Part shown: piece after piece, positions 11,822 through 23,133 of the stretch
Numbering within the stretch: the stretch's first letter is position 1
Layout: the number at the start of each line of letters is the position of its first letter
Source: Laccaria trichodermophora
Taxonomy: Eukaryota > Basidiomycota > Agaricomycetes > Agaricales > Hydnangiaceae
Direction: 5' to 3'
Assembly: GCA_018417955.1 (NCBI GenBank)
Contig: JACTVC010000013.1
Coordinates: forward strand, 642,633 to 706,632
DNA: 64,000 nt
Position numbers and translations under genes: made by a program
The notes under the pieces: generated by a model
Database searches by the model: none
What the model saw: the letters and a program-made list of their open reading frames with translations, nothing else
Told to the model about the DNA's origin: nothing

Positions 11822-13466
11822 TTTGGCAGGTGAAGAGCGTACTGTGCACGCTTTTAGCGCTCTATAAATCTGTTTTCGCCACTGGCAAGCCCATCATGCC
11901 TGTTGGGCGTCTTCAAGAGGCGCCGGCGTCGTCGAGGGCTGTTGATACTCTTGTTGTGGTCGTGTACAAAGAAATCCTGACACATAACCATTCCTCCTCG
12001 TTCCTCTGTCCTCCGCAAATTATCCTTCATGTGTCGGCTCTCTCAGCGGTAGACGCCACGATACGCCTGCAGGCACCAACGCACCAGAGATCTAGCATGC
12101 ACACTTGAACTGCCCTCCAGCGCGACCTCATTATTCCTCAGCCTGCGCTTCCGTCTTTCAAGCTTTTGAAATTTCCCTTTGCCTCCCCTCTCCCACTTCC
12201 TGTTCCAAATGCTACTTATCTGTGTCCACAAGCCATTGCTTCTTCCAACGGACGCACAACCAATAAATTTCCATCTCTGGACAATCCCTCTGACCGTTGG
12301 CGCCCTATCATGGTTGAATCCGCCTCTCCTGGCTTCCAAAACGCTAGTTATCTGCCATTTCTACTCCAAACGAAGGCACAATCCAGTTAATTTCCATCTC
12401 TCCACTCCAAAAAGGAGACAACATGCGGTCAACGAAACTTCTAACTCTACGCGAAGGATCCCTCTGACCGTTGGCGCCCTATCATGGCTGATTCTGAGAT
12501 TCTAGGAGCATCCCAATGATCACGGACTGCATTCAGCATTTCAGCTCATGCTCTGTCCCTGATAGCCTCACGCCAGTCCCACATCTGTATCTGTATGCCC
12601 GCCCTCACTGCTCCTCAACGTTCCTGCTTGTCCTTTATTAAGAGGGTTTCCTTGTGGATTACCTTTGGCTTCCGTTCGCTCGACGAGCTCAATCCGGACC
12701 GTAAAAATAACGCTTGAGGCTATTTTCCATCCCCGGAGGTTGCTCGGAGGGCTATCGATTCATTTTACATTGAGAACCCACATCTATGTTATGATACGGT
12801 CCTCCGCCCTCAGAGCCGCCGCTGCCAGTGGCGATGCGGGCGTCCTCGTCGAGTTTTGTGTGAAAAGCACTATCATGTTCTGTTCACCGCCTCTTGGCGG
12901 CGGGGTTGCCTGACATCGCCACTACGGTTATTTGGGATTGAACGTCGACGCAGCTAACGCACTTTCGAGCCATGGACTCTGTCCGGCTGGCTATCTTAGC
13001 GCCTGTTTCGTTTCTCTGAAACGCATGTTTACCTGCCGCTCAAAGGGCCTGACCTGGCTATCAACGCTCTCCGACGACATAAAACATACTGTCTTTCTAT
13101 CCCTGTCTTGCCCATGCTGTGGTTCTCTCCTGCAGGCTTTTTGCTGCTCACCAGGACTCGAGCGTCAAGATACCAGGAGGGCGCTTGCTGCCGGCGATAA
13201 GCAAATTCCTTGCCGAAGGCAAATCTTAATTGACGTGCATCGCTTTCCTCCCTTTGTCGATGGGCCGATGGCACAATTCTTCAAGAGCAGTTGCTATGAT
13301 ACTTCAAGCACTGCTTCGACAGTTGAAATTTTCTCTCTCTCGAACAGCCCCGTTAAGCGCAGGCCTATAAATCGTTTTTGCGCTACCCATTGAGTACCTC
13401 AAATATCCCCGATATCAAACGTCTCAGATTGGAAAATTGCCAACACTATTTTTCTCCCTTCATCTG
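11822..13466. other. Intergenic region, no gene supported
   Basis: This 1.6-kb gap between divergent genes has short competing open frames on both strands (for example 12043-12339 minus, 12932-13393 plus) without recognisable motifs. It contains the direct repeat listed at 12284-12487. The last 100 bases before 13467 presumably hold the promoter of the membrane-protein gene. Confidence 0.4.
12284..12487. repeat. Direct repeat, two identical 30-bp copies
   Basis: The same 30-bp sequence, containing CCCTCTGACCGTTGGCGCCC, occurs at 12284-12313 and 12458-12487. A shorter shared string AATTTCCATCTCT occurs at about 12267 and 12388. The area therefore looks like a short, partly rearranged tandem duplication. 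Function unknown. Confidence 0.75.
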
Positions 13467-15558
13467 ATGAGTACCGCAGGAAACGCTACCGTTTGTCATG
13501 GCATAATTGAGGACTTGGACATAACGGGTGTTGGTGAGTCACGACAGATAGTACTCGGAACTTTTTATTTCTCAATGAACTACAGGTGTCCGATCAACGT
13601 TTTATGTGACGAGCTTCCTCCTAGGTCAGCTGACGAATTACCTGTGGCAGAGTACAATTATTTAATGGCCTCTCTCTAGTTGTCAACGCCAGTATTCTGC
13701 GATGTTCGAGGTAGGTTATTTTGCCGATTCCCTTTGGGTTTAGCGTAATGTCTTTTCGACATTTAGGCCCGTTTTGGACATTGCTCTTCACCAATCTAGC
13801 CCTCCTCGTATCGGCCTTAATACAAGCAGTGAACAAAACGATATCTTATTATAACGCGATCATTGTCATTTATCTCTGCAGTCTTCACTGTTTCAGCCTC
13901 CTTTTCGTTCTCAACATCCTCGACTGGCTTCATAGAAAATTCATCGGCGACATCATTAGTTTCCTCTCTTTTTTACAAGTCATATTTTTCCATCTATTCG
14001 TCGTTTTCGTTTTATTAACAAGGAAGAGCTTTGGTTCCCAGCCAGTGTGCAATTCAGGGGTGCACGTAACATCCTTTCTGCTTTTTTGTCAGTGGCTTAC
14101 ATTTGATAGCTCTGGTCGTCCGTTGATATTTTCCAAAACCATTCTTTCCAGGGTGCCTCATGATTTCGATCCTCTTCTTGCTTGTGTTTGTCCAGATGTT
14201 ATTTGGACGCACCTTCAAGATGCTCCGTCGCTTCATGGGCATCAATGATGGAGTTCAAACCTTCATAAGAAATCATGAATGGAAAGTTGCTTTACCTTTT
14301 CTTGTTTTCGTCTGGGTCTCTGTGGTGTTTTCGATCGAAAAAACCATTTCAATTAACTCAGTTATTCGTGATGGCCCTCGGTTCACAGCAAGCTTCGGCC
14401 AAGTATGTACCAATTTTACCATTTATAGCCACCTTCGTACCCTTTCTGAAATGTGCACAGATTTTTCCTGTTGTTACAATTGGGATTCCTATATCCTCTA
14501 TTTATTCCGACGCGAAGGCTTGGTTGCGACGTAGGACCATTAAAAGGGCTCCAGCTATGGCTAAATGGCAGGACACCCCAAATACGTCCGCCGTGGTTTA
14601 CGATAATGATGCGTACTTAGCGTACGTGATGACTGTAGACGAGGAGTCTTTGGGGGCTGATGCAGCCCCCTCCGGTACCACCCCTGCTTTGCCTCCTGCC
14701 GACACCGAAATTGTTGCAATCACTATAACAACACCGCGCAGTGGAGATGAGATAGACACGGCTCTGGACGTTGCATTTGGTAAAATTGATGTGCAAACTC
14801 ACTTCAATACAACCCCCACTCTGCCACCTACGGGGCCAGCCACAGACGCGACCGAGACACTGCCAAGAGAACCGACTTGGAACCGACTTTCGATACTCGG
14901 CGAAGCCGATGTGCAAGCTATCTCCAGTACGTCGGATGTACCTCCCTGCGTCACTAAAGCCACCACAAGCAATATAACGACGCCGTCTAGGGTAGATAGT
15001 GAGACGAAACTTCTGAATGCCGAGTTTGGGCGGGTGGGCGAAGTTGATGTACAAATTCACGCCAGTACCTTAATTGTGTCTCTCGCTGACACTGAAACCA
15101 CCACAAGCACCATAATGATGCCGCCTGAGGACGAGACGAAAACGACTCGGGCTCTGGACGTTGCTGTGTTTGGTGAAGTTGATACACAAACTCGCTCCAA
15201 TATCACCTCCACTCTGCCGCCCGCCGCCAGTGCAGCCGAAGTCACCACGAGCACTATAACGATGCCGCCTGGGGACGAGACGGAAACGACTCGGACTCTG
15301 GACGTTATGTTTGGTGAAGTTGATACGCAAACTCACTCCAACATCACCTCCACTCTGCCGCCCGCCACCAGTGCAGCCGAAGTCACCACAAGCACCACAC
15401 TTCCTAAAGACGAAGGAGGGCCTACTGCGGATGTTATCAGATGTAGGAAGACCGGCAAAGTTGATGTACGGGCACCTGACAGCGAAACCGAGACTCCGGA
15501 ACATAAGGTACCCCCTCAAATTGACGCTCGGGTCCTTGGCAGGCAAGTTCCTCCGTAG
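13467..15558 (+). CDS. Multi-span membrane protein with repetitive C-terminal tail, unknown function
   Basis: A likely start is ATG 13467 (STAGNATVCHGIIEDLDITG). A short first exon (13467-13533) splices in phase to a segment reading GVGVRSTFYVTSFLLGQLTN, then several hydrophobic segments: WTLLFTNLALLVSALIQAV, YYNAIIVIYLCSLHCFSLLF, FLQVIFFHLFVVFVLL, MISILFLLVFVQMLFG and KVALPFLVFVWVSVVFSI. An intron at 14403-14460 joins GPRFTASFGQ to IFPVVTIGIPISSIYSDAKA. The plan resembles a membrane-protein family common in agaricomycetes (about seven segments, start GIGVR-like); I know no function for it. Exon borders between 13620 and 14152 are unresolved: one junction near 14060-14151 does not keep phase by my reading, so a frameshift there is possible. 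The C-terminal 300 residues are hydrophilic Thr/Pro-rich tandem repeats. Confidence 0.55.
14776..15440 (+). repeat. Coding tandem repeat, about 47 residues per unit
   Basis: Units begin at 14776, 15025, 15169 and 15310 with the same TTTGG start and code for F-G-(E/K)-(V/I)-D-x-Q-T-(H/R) followed by Thr/Pro-rich text such as ITSTLPPA and TSTITMPPGDE. The last two units are 141 bp apart and nearly identical. The array forms the cytosolic or extracellular tail of the membrane protein. Unit number is likely to vary among strains. Confidence 0.75.
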
Positions 15559-16306
15559 TCGCGACAGGCATGAACCACTGTGTCATCGCGAACCTTGGCT
15601 CCCCATTTTCTATTTTGCACCACAGCTGCTATACCCATACCCCTGACAATGATACCCACTCATACCATACCCAGTGACTTTCCATCACGATCCCTCGTTT
15701 TCCAACTATGACTTTCGTTGGTCAGTTCATTCCATACGAGACTGAGGCGAGCCACTTCTGTTCTTTCGACGTTATGCTCTTACTTGGTGTATATGTACAC
15801 GCTATCTAAAATAGTCCGTATTCAGATTATCCGATCTTACCACGTTCAAGCTAGATCAGATTTCTACATACTTTGTAGTACTATGGCCGATTGCGCAGAA
15901 GTTTTGGATTTTCTAAACGTCTTTGTTGTCATTTGACCTTCATCGATCCCCAGATAACGGTTTCTTGGCATCTCAAATGATGCGTGAAGACTATCGCTTT
16001 TAAGGAGTTCTGGACCGGACGTTTGGCCTTGCTGACAACAGATGGATCCTGTGGATAGTATATAATCGCGAACGGTCAGACTTTTCAGCATCGATTCGAT
16101 TGTCTTGCATCTCGGTGAATATCACTTTCACATTTTCCCTCTAGGCTCTTGAGTTTGTCACTAATATGTACCATATCAAGCTCTGGGTCCTCGTACTTCA
16201 AAAATACACCCACATCATTCTATCAACTGCTTACAATTTCGTGCGTTGGGTGCAAACTTCAAAACATTAAATTATTCACTGCTGACTTGGCGTCTTCATA
16301 GGAATC
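15559..16306. other. Intergenic region upstream of the lectin gene
   Basis: No supported gene. Only short unconvincing open frames occur. The sequence becomes AT-rich toward 16306 and presumably includes the lectin promoter; no clear TATA box was identified. Confidence 0.4.
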
Positions 16307-16732
16307 ATGTCTTACACAGTGGAGATTTCCATCTTCTACCGCGAATCCGCCTCCGAGTTTTTCAACATTGTAGAAAAAGGCGTTTGGCACTACGCGAACG
16401 GCGGAACGTGGACCGAAGCAGCGGGAAAAGAAATTCTAACGATGGGCGGTAGCGGCACATCCGGCGGCCTTCGATTTAAGAATGCATCGGGCGATGCGTT
16501 CTTCCTCGTCGTTGGGGTACACAACTACTCACTTTGGCTCGACGTTCTTCTGAATATCAAGGACAATGACACAACCGGCGAGCTACTTCCGACGTATTAT
16601 CAGCCAGGAACCAGGGCTGGAATCCCGTTAGTTCAACATATTACAAGGTCTGATACGACGGGGAGGAAGATAGAGTTTAAGAAAGTCCATGAAGAGGGAA
16701 GAAAAATTACTTGTTCTTTGATTATTTCCTAA
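16307..16732 (+). CDS. Fungal fruit-body lectin
   Basis: An intronless frame of 141 residues, the normal length of the family. Hallmarks are MSYTVEISIFYRES at the start, then FFNIVEKGVWHYANGGTWTE, ILTMGGSGTSGGLRF and VVGVHNYSLWLD. These match the Fungal fruit body lectin family (type examples from Agaricus bisporus and Xerocomus), which folds as a small beta-sandwich, forms tetramers and binds T-antigen disaccharide and GlcNAc-ended glycans. There is no signal peptide, as is normal for these cytoplasmic lectins, which are thought to act in defence against fungal feeders. Nothing in the frame looks broken. Neighbours give no hint of an operon-like unit. Confidence 0.92.
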   Translation: MSYTVEISIFYRESASEFFNIVEKGVWHYANGGTWTEAAGKEILTMGGSGTSGGLRFKNASGDAFFLVVGVHNYSLWLDVLLNIKDNDTTGELLPTYYQPGTRAGIPLVQHITRSDTTGRKIEFKKVHEEGRKITCSLIIS

Positions 16733-17122
16733 ACTTGTTAGATTTTTTGGGAGTGGGACAAATCGAAATGCAGTCTTGTTGTCATGAGTCATATGAACTT
16801 TTGAGCGAAGTGTCAATATCTCTCTTTTACTGCTCGCTATGCGGATTGTAAAACGCGGCAGTGCTATCGCATTTCACCACCCTAGACTAAGTCTGTAATG
16901 AGTCTTCTGAGGTGATTACGTTGCACTGGTACACTGGTCTTGTGACTCTTTTATAATCTTCTAGTCCATGCTATGTACATAGGCACGTTCCCACTTGAGT
17001 AAGATGGGCCGAGGATCCGATGTGGAAGTCGCGCTGACATGTCCGTATATCACGAAGGTGAACAGTCTACTTATCTGGTAATCGTAGTTGTGGTTAGGGG
17101 CACTCCAGATATTCTCCGTTAA

Positions 17123-17232
17123 TTAGTGCACGGCGAAATTTTCAGATTAACAGATAAAAGCGATGTTTGAGCTTGGTTTGAGCGATGTAAGTAATTGACG
17201 CGACGCGTTTATTTGTCAATGTTTGACTTGCG
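17123..17232 (+). repeat. Dispersed repeat also present at 50,570-50,645
   Basis: The sequence AGATAAAAGCGATGTTTGA and, after a short insert, TTGACTTGCGAAT match 50585-50645 (AGATAAAGGCGATGTTTGAA, CGCGACGCGTGTATTTGTCG). The second copy lies just upstream of the tyrosine-recombinase retrotransposon, so this may be a fragment of that element's end or of an older repeat it inserted beside. Confidence 0.55.
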
Positions 17233-17570
17233 AATATTCGTCACGGGTCTGTCACGTCAAAATGCAAGTAATGCTGAACCTTCGAGTGGCCTTTATCTCG
17301 TCTCTCTTTCCATTGACTTTCCGTGACCTCTCGTGCTTCGCGTTTCGACGTTCCAAATCACAGAACTCTCGACTTCGGTCCGCGGTGACATACATCTCTT
17401 GGAAGCAGTCATCACATGTCGCTAGAACCACCGTAATTCCGATATTTCCCCTCCTTTCATCAATCACCGGAATTCGATCAACTGGAGTATATGAAGCGAA
17501 CAATTGAAATATCGTGCTTGAGGATTTGTTGTGGAGTAGAACACCGCCTGTCTCATCCTCTTCCACCACG

Positions 17571-20307
17571 ATGAGCTCACAGGAAATCGTCAATGAACCA
17601 CATCCAATCGAGGCATCCCTTCCCACCTTGTCCAAGCTGGGAACGACCGTTCCTACCGATGTCGATGCCACGGCCGTCGCCTCAGCTTGGCTTTCATCTT
17701 GCGCCAAGTTTGCAGAAACGGGCGACGTAGAAGGCATAACCAGCCTTCTCGTAGAATCAGACTTCTCCTCAAGCCTTCTGCCGGAGTCTGCCAACACCAC
17801 CACCACCACATCATCATCCGTATCTCTCTACTGGAGAGACATCCTCGCCCTCACCTGGGATTCACGAACATTTGAAGGAACAGCCACGATCAAAGCTTTT
17901 CTCGTGGACCGATTAGCCGATGCGCAGATCTAGGACGTTAAGCTCAGTGATGAAATCAAGCCTCAATTCCAGCAACCTCATCCCGATCTCGCGTGGATCC
18001 AGGTCCTGTTCACGTTCGAGACGAAGATAGGCTTCGCTACGGGGATTGCGAGGCTCGTGCCCATCAAAATTGGAGATCAGGTTGAGTGGAAGGGACAATC
18101 CATCTTCACCACCCTCGACAGCCTGAAAGGGTTCCCGGAAAAGATAGGCGCGTTACGAAAACCAGAGCCGAACCATGGTAATGGGAGGAGGCTCGTCGAA
18201 AGGAAGTCGCTTTCGGTGAAGCAGACCCTACAGTCCTCATTATCGGGGGGGAGGCCATAGCGGACTGGAGGTGGCTGCACGTCTGAAAGCGTTGGATGTT
18301 CCCACTTTGGTGATCGAAAAGAACGAGAGGATAGGAGATAATTGGAGGGAGAGGTACGAAGCATTGTGCCTTCACGATCCCGTTTGTAAGTCTTGCTGCC
18401 TGCGTGTGGTGCGATTCACTGACGTGGAGGGGTTTGAAGGGTACGGTCAATTTCCTTACCTCCCGTGGGTGCTTCCTCCTCTTCTGCATCGTGAAAGAAA
18501 ACTAAGAAATGTTGGATCAGGTTCCCTTCAACCTGGCCTGTCTTCGCCCCAGCTGAAAAGGTGCGAACAACATTAGGCCAGGCAACTTGAAGCTAACAGC
18601 CGCACAGCTCGCCAACTGGCTCGAATTCTACGCCGAGGCTCTAGAGCTAAACGTCTGGACCTCCTCAACAGTGACCAAAGCGACTCGGGACGAGGAGACG
18701 AAGTTGTGGAACGTAGTTGTAAGGCAAGCAAATGGACAAGACCGGATTTTCAAAGTCAAGCATGTGGTCTTTGCCGTGGGGTTTAAAGGTGGCGAGGGTT
18801 ACGTCCCATCTATTCCTGGAATGGTATAGCCTGCTCTCCCTCTACCTCTACCGCTGTATGAAGAATGACGTTGACTTTAGGAAAGTTTCACAGGACAGAT
18901 CTTGCATTCATCGCAACACAAGAGCGCTAGGGACCATGTTGGCAAAAAGGTCGTCGTTATTGGGTCGTGCACGTCTGGTGTGTTTGAGTTAACCCCCAGT
19001 AGTGGATAGATGACTGAAGAAGTATTGTAGCCCACGACATTTGCGTCGATTACGTCGATCATGGCGTTGGTACGACCTCTTTCTTCATCTCTGAAAAGTG
19101 CCTTTCACTTAACAAAAGACGTCTAGATGTGACAATGTTCCAACGTAGCTCGACGTACATCATCTCAGCAGGAAAAGGGGTGCGAATGTTGTTGGAGGGT
19201 ATGATTTCCATTCGAGCGAAGCGACGCTTCCTTCTCATCATGATTCACAGGTCTGTATTCGGAGAACGGTCCCCCCACAGACATCGCAGACAAACTCAAC
19301 ATGTCTTTCCCAAACAAACTGATCGCGGGCTTGACACACCGAGGGATGAAAGCGATCTGGGAGAACGTTGACAAGCAAGTTGTCCCTTCCCCATGTCGTT
19401 GCTGTTGTACGAAGCTGACCTTTCCAATCCGAACTAGGGATATCATCGAAGGCCTGCACAATGTCGGATTCAGAACCAACAAGGGATACCTGGACTCTGG
19501 CCTCCTCTTGACTGTCTGGCAGAAAGCAGGAGGATACTACCTAGGCACGCGAATGGCATCCTATTGACAGGTAATCGAGGGCTGATCCTAATCTTTTACA
19601 CAGACGTCGGAGGCAGCCAATACCTAATCGACGGCAAGATCAAGCTAAAGAACGACAGCCAAATCGCAGGGTTCACCGAGACAGGGATGAAATTCGACAA
19701 CGGGAGCGAACTTTCCGCGGATGTGGTGGTCTTCTGCACAGGGTAGGTGTTCATATTCTTTCATCTACGTCCAGGGCATGTCTGACTTGAAACCAAAGCC
19801 TCACCGACGCCCACTACGGGATACGCAGGATCTGCGGAGACAAGGTGGCGGATAAGTGTAAGCCTTTGTGGGGGATGGACGGGGAGGGCGAGATTAATGG
19901 ATGTTGGAAGGATATGGGCGTTCCGGGGTTGTGGTATATCATGGGTATGTTCCTTTTTCCGCGGAGACTCTTTCGTTTTTCCATATCCTCTTTCCTCTCT
20001 GTTTCTTCGTGGAGACCCGTTCTTATTTCCTTCTTCCCTCTCTCGTTTTCGCAGGAGACTCGTGTCCCTCTATATTCTTCCTCTTGCTTCCCCTTCGTCC
20101 TCTCAAGAAAAAGCTGACGGTTCTGCTCCACATAACAGGTAACCTAGCCCTATGCCGCTTTTACTCCAAAACCATTGCTCTCCGTACGCCTGTTTCCTAT
20201 ATCTTCCTTCCAATTTGCAATTGGCTGACATGTACATGACCTATATGCCAGAAACCAAAGCCATGGAGGAAGGACTTTTCAGTACGCGTTATGGTGGGTC
20301 TGTATAA
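17571..20307 (+). pseudogene. FAD-dependent monooxygenase (FMO-like), multiple lesions
   Basis: The translation from ATG 17571 resembles fungal flavin monooxygenases with an extra N-terminal domain: SQEIVNEPHPIEASLP, then YWRDILALTWDSRTFEG. The FAD fingerprint is VLIIGG followed by HSGLEVAARLKAL, then EKNERIGDNWRERYEALCLH. Further blocks are GQFPYLPF, STWPVFAPAEK, LANWLEFYAEALELNVW, VVFAVGFKGG, a second nucleotide-binding stretch KVVVIGSCTSAHDICVDY, LTHRGMKAIWENVDK, KAGGYYL, DVVVFCTG and NLALCRFYSKTIALR, ending MEEGLFSTRYGGSV. About nine short introns are implied. Lesions: an in-frame TAG at 17931-17933, a one-base frame change near 18178-18185, and a frame change in a seven-G run at 18245-18251 that destroys the GxGxxG loop. 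Most likely a pseudogene, although the G-run could be a sequencing error. The substrate cannot be inferred. Confidence 0.75.
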
Positions 20308-20419
20308 GATAAGACGGGGCGGTTTTGGTTAGCTTATTGCGCAACATTTGGTTGGATATGGATGTAAGAATATAGGAAGGAATCAACTGTAAATTACGAA
20401 GTATCACTCTGAACAATTT

Positions 20420-21580
20420 CGAGGACACCACTTATGTAGCTAGCTATCTACCCCAAACAAGAGAGAGCACAAAAAGGAAAACGAACAACTTCAATGGAAA
20501 TATCTCAAAAACACGCCAAGACTCAAAACGGCACAACCGTCACTCTCACCCACACAAATTTCGAAAAATTCTCGCATGCCTGCCTCAAGCTCGCTTGGGC
20601 AGGTGGAATCTTGACTTTGTTTAGACAGGCATATCTGGAGACTCTGTGAGATGTAGAAGACGGTGGGTCCGAATCGGAATTTGGGGACGGGGAGATGTCG
20701 AATGGGTTTACGTCTTCTTTATCTCTTTGGATGAGTGAGTGCGTATTCCAAGTCTTCCATGACGCGTTTTAAGGCGATGTCTTCGTCGTCGTCTTCTGGG
20801 CCTGGGCGTTGATTTACGAAGACGGGTTGAGTGATTTTGGGTGTGGGTGGTGTGATTGGGACGCTTGACGCAGTTGCACCAGCTGATGACGATGGAGGGG
20901 GAGGGGCTTCTTTTCAGGCGTACAAGGTGTGATGATCACTGCTGGAAGAGGTTGACGCGGATGTAAGCTTGAGATTTGGTACGTCCCTCCGTCGACGCGG
21001 GCGTTTCAGTCGTCTACCGCTGTGAGATGGGGGACCACGAGATCTTGAGGTCGTCGAGTGTCACTAGTGTTCCGCCGTTGACGTTGTTTTGGGCTGGCTA
21101 TTAGGCTTGGGTTGCGCATGAATTAGTCCTTTTGTGCACGCCATGAGCCTGTGAAGCCTAGTGAGATACGCAAAAGATGAATCTGCTGAAGAGGTACCAA
21201 GTTGATTAGGACCAAGGGAACAATACTCGTGTGGAGGCTGTCATCGAGGAGTCTCCGGTGGGCCGATCCGCGGCTTGAGAGGTATGGCAGTCAGTGGAAG
21301 TGAGCTTGACTGCTGGGTGTGGAAGAAGAACAACGAGGTCAGGAAGGCCCATAACCTCTCCATGCACCCTGCTACTAAGAAGTTGTCGATGAATGATTTC
21401 ACAGACGACTCGGCTGTCAAGTTTTATTTCAATAGAATGACGGATGGCGTAGATGATAGTAAGAAAGAACATGGTTTTCTCATCGTATTCGTCGCCGTAG
21501 TAACTGAAAACAACGCCCTTCCAGAAGGTCATTGAAAAGATCGGCAAGAAAGGCGGAGGACCCTCGTCGTTCAATATCAA
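20420..21580 (-). pseudogene. Internally deleted copy of a multicopy gene family (long copy at 48.0-50.5 kb)
   Basis: Bases 20420-20620 align by eye with 48018-48270 (AAAATTCTC(G/A)CATGCCTGCCT is shared), and 20630-21365 align with 49605-50480 (GACGGGGAGA(T/C)GTC, TTCAGGC(G/T)TACAAGGTGTGATG and GGGAACAATACTCGTG are shared). The roughly 1.3 kb lying between these blocks in the long copy is missing here. Continuing on the minus strand, 21580-21206 codes ILNDEGPPPFLPIF, VVFSYYGDEYDEKTMFF and HPAVKLTSTDCHT. The family is unknown to me. Because of the deletion I treat this copy as broken. Confidence 0.55.
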
Positions 21581-21639
21581 CCGGTAGGTACATTCGAAGT
21601 GGATAATCTTGATGCCCTCGATATCAATGGGCGATCGAC

Positions 21640-23133
21640 CTTTGGTTGGAGAAACGACGATCGCAATGCCCTATTGCATTGTCAGTAAAGGGAGAAAAGA
21701 TTCGAGCCCGGAATTTGATTGACCTTCTCACAAACTCGCGCAACTTCACAAGAATCGCTGGGAGGTTCAACATAAAGGGTCCCTTCATCTTTGATCTGGA
21801 CACGTGGTATAAGGAGTCCTATCCGAACAAGGTGGGAAATGCTCTGGACGACGATGGTAAGGACCCTAGGGAGATGACGAGGAGATTTCGCCGTCATTGC
21901 GGAGAAAAAACCTTTCCAGCTGATTTGGCTGAAGGCTAAGTAAGAAGCTTGTTGTACTGGCCAACGGCTTCAATGGGAGAAAGCATCTCCTTCAGGTCCT
22001 CCCAATCTGCGTGAACTTCCGCAAGTAGACCGTCGACTATTGATAAACGGAACTTCCTGGAGTATCGTGCAAAGGGGAGCCCATGTGCGAACCCATTTTC
22101 GAGGGTTTGGGTCTTCGAGTTCATCCCTGGCTTCATCTGGAATGGCGACGATGAGGTTACAACGATAAACGAGACTTAGTTGGTATGAAACACACCGTGA
22201 TTTACAAATTCAAGAAGGAATCAAGGTGCTCGTCGAACGGCCGGTCTTCGCCCTTCGCCAACGATCCGTTGATAAGGGATGGGCCAAACATTGGGCACGA
22301 GAGTGTTGAGTTTAGTCTTCTAATAGAGCCCCTCCCTGAAACAGTGTGAAGTAACGCCATCTTCGCACAACAAGACCCAGTTGCCGAACGCCCGAATCGT
22401 AGTGGCCATCCCGCAACATGCTGAATTATTGGGGTACTTGGTAATCTTGCAGCGCAACCAAATGGCGAGCTTTTCATCGTTGAGCGGAGTCTCATCGTCG
22501 TCGTTAAGAAACAATGCCCTAGCTGAGCTGTCTGAAGGCCAGATAAGAAGGCTGTTGTATCGGCCAACGCCCCCAATAGAAAAACCTATCCTCTTAAGTC
22601 CCACCTCATGACCTAGCCCCATTCTAGACGAAGGCTGAGATGAATTTGAAGACGCAGACACTTGACAGCGATTTCGCAAATGAGTTGCGCTCCGCCATGC
22701 ATTGCTCTGGAAAGTTCAGATTTCTGCACAAGTTGAGGGTTCACTTGCCAGTTCCATTAAGCAGAATCAAAGACTCCATTGGCAACACAATATGATATGC
22801 CAGTCGACGTACTTGCTAAGGTCATCAAAGTGCTCGTTGGACGAGTAGCCTTTCATTTCCCCAACGATCCGTTATTGCTGGTAACGAATAACTAAGAAAT
22901 GGGCCAAAGATCGGGCACAATGCGAGTGTAGTGACCTCTTGTAGCAAAGTCACTCCTTGAGGGTCCGTAAACATGGTGATGTAATCCCATCCTTGCATAA
23001 CAAGGAGTCGGTTGTTGAATGCCGAATGCCGGAATCGTAATATCGGTCGCCCCATCTCCTGGGTTATCGATGTAGAGTTTGCAGATGGCCCACTCAAGGG
23101 GGTGGTGGATGGGGGGAATTCGGACGATGTCAT
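21640..23133 (-). pseudogene. Degenerate fragments of an unknown repeated gene
   Basis: Several minus-strand pieces share a pattern: VGRYNSLLIWPSDSSARALF with NDEKLAIWLRCKITKYPNN (22679-22320), VGQYNKLL with FRLSIVDGLLAEVHADWEDL (22136-21936), and VRIGLLIPRVQIKDEGTLYV with ICEKVNQIPGS-like text VCEKVNQIPGSNLFSLY (21897-21682). A third piece (23133-22825) reads MQGWDYITMFTDPQG. They look like exons and partial duplicates of one gene separated by stops and frame changes. I do not recognise the family. Confidence 0.4.

Noticed and set aside
12043..13393. Genes in the 12.0-13.4 kb gap
   Set aside because: Open frames are short, overlap on both strands and have no motifs; part of the area is a direct repeat.
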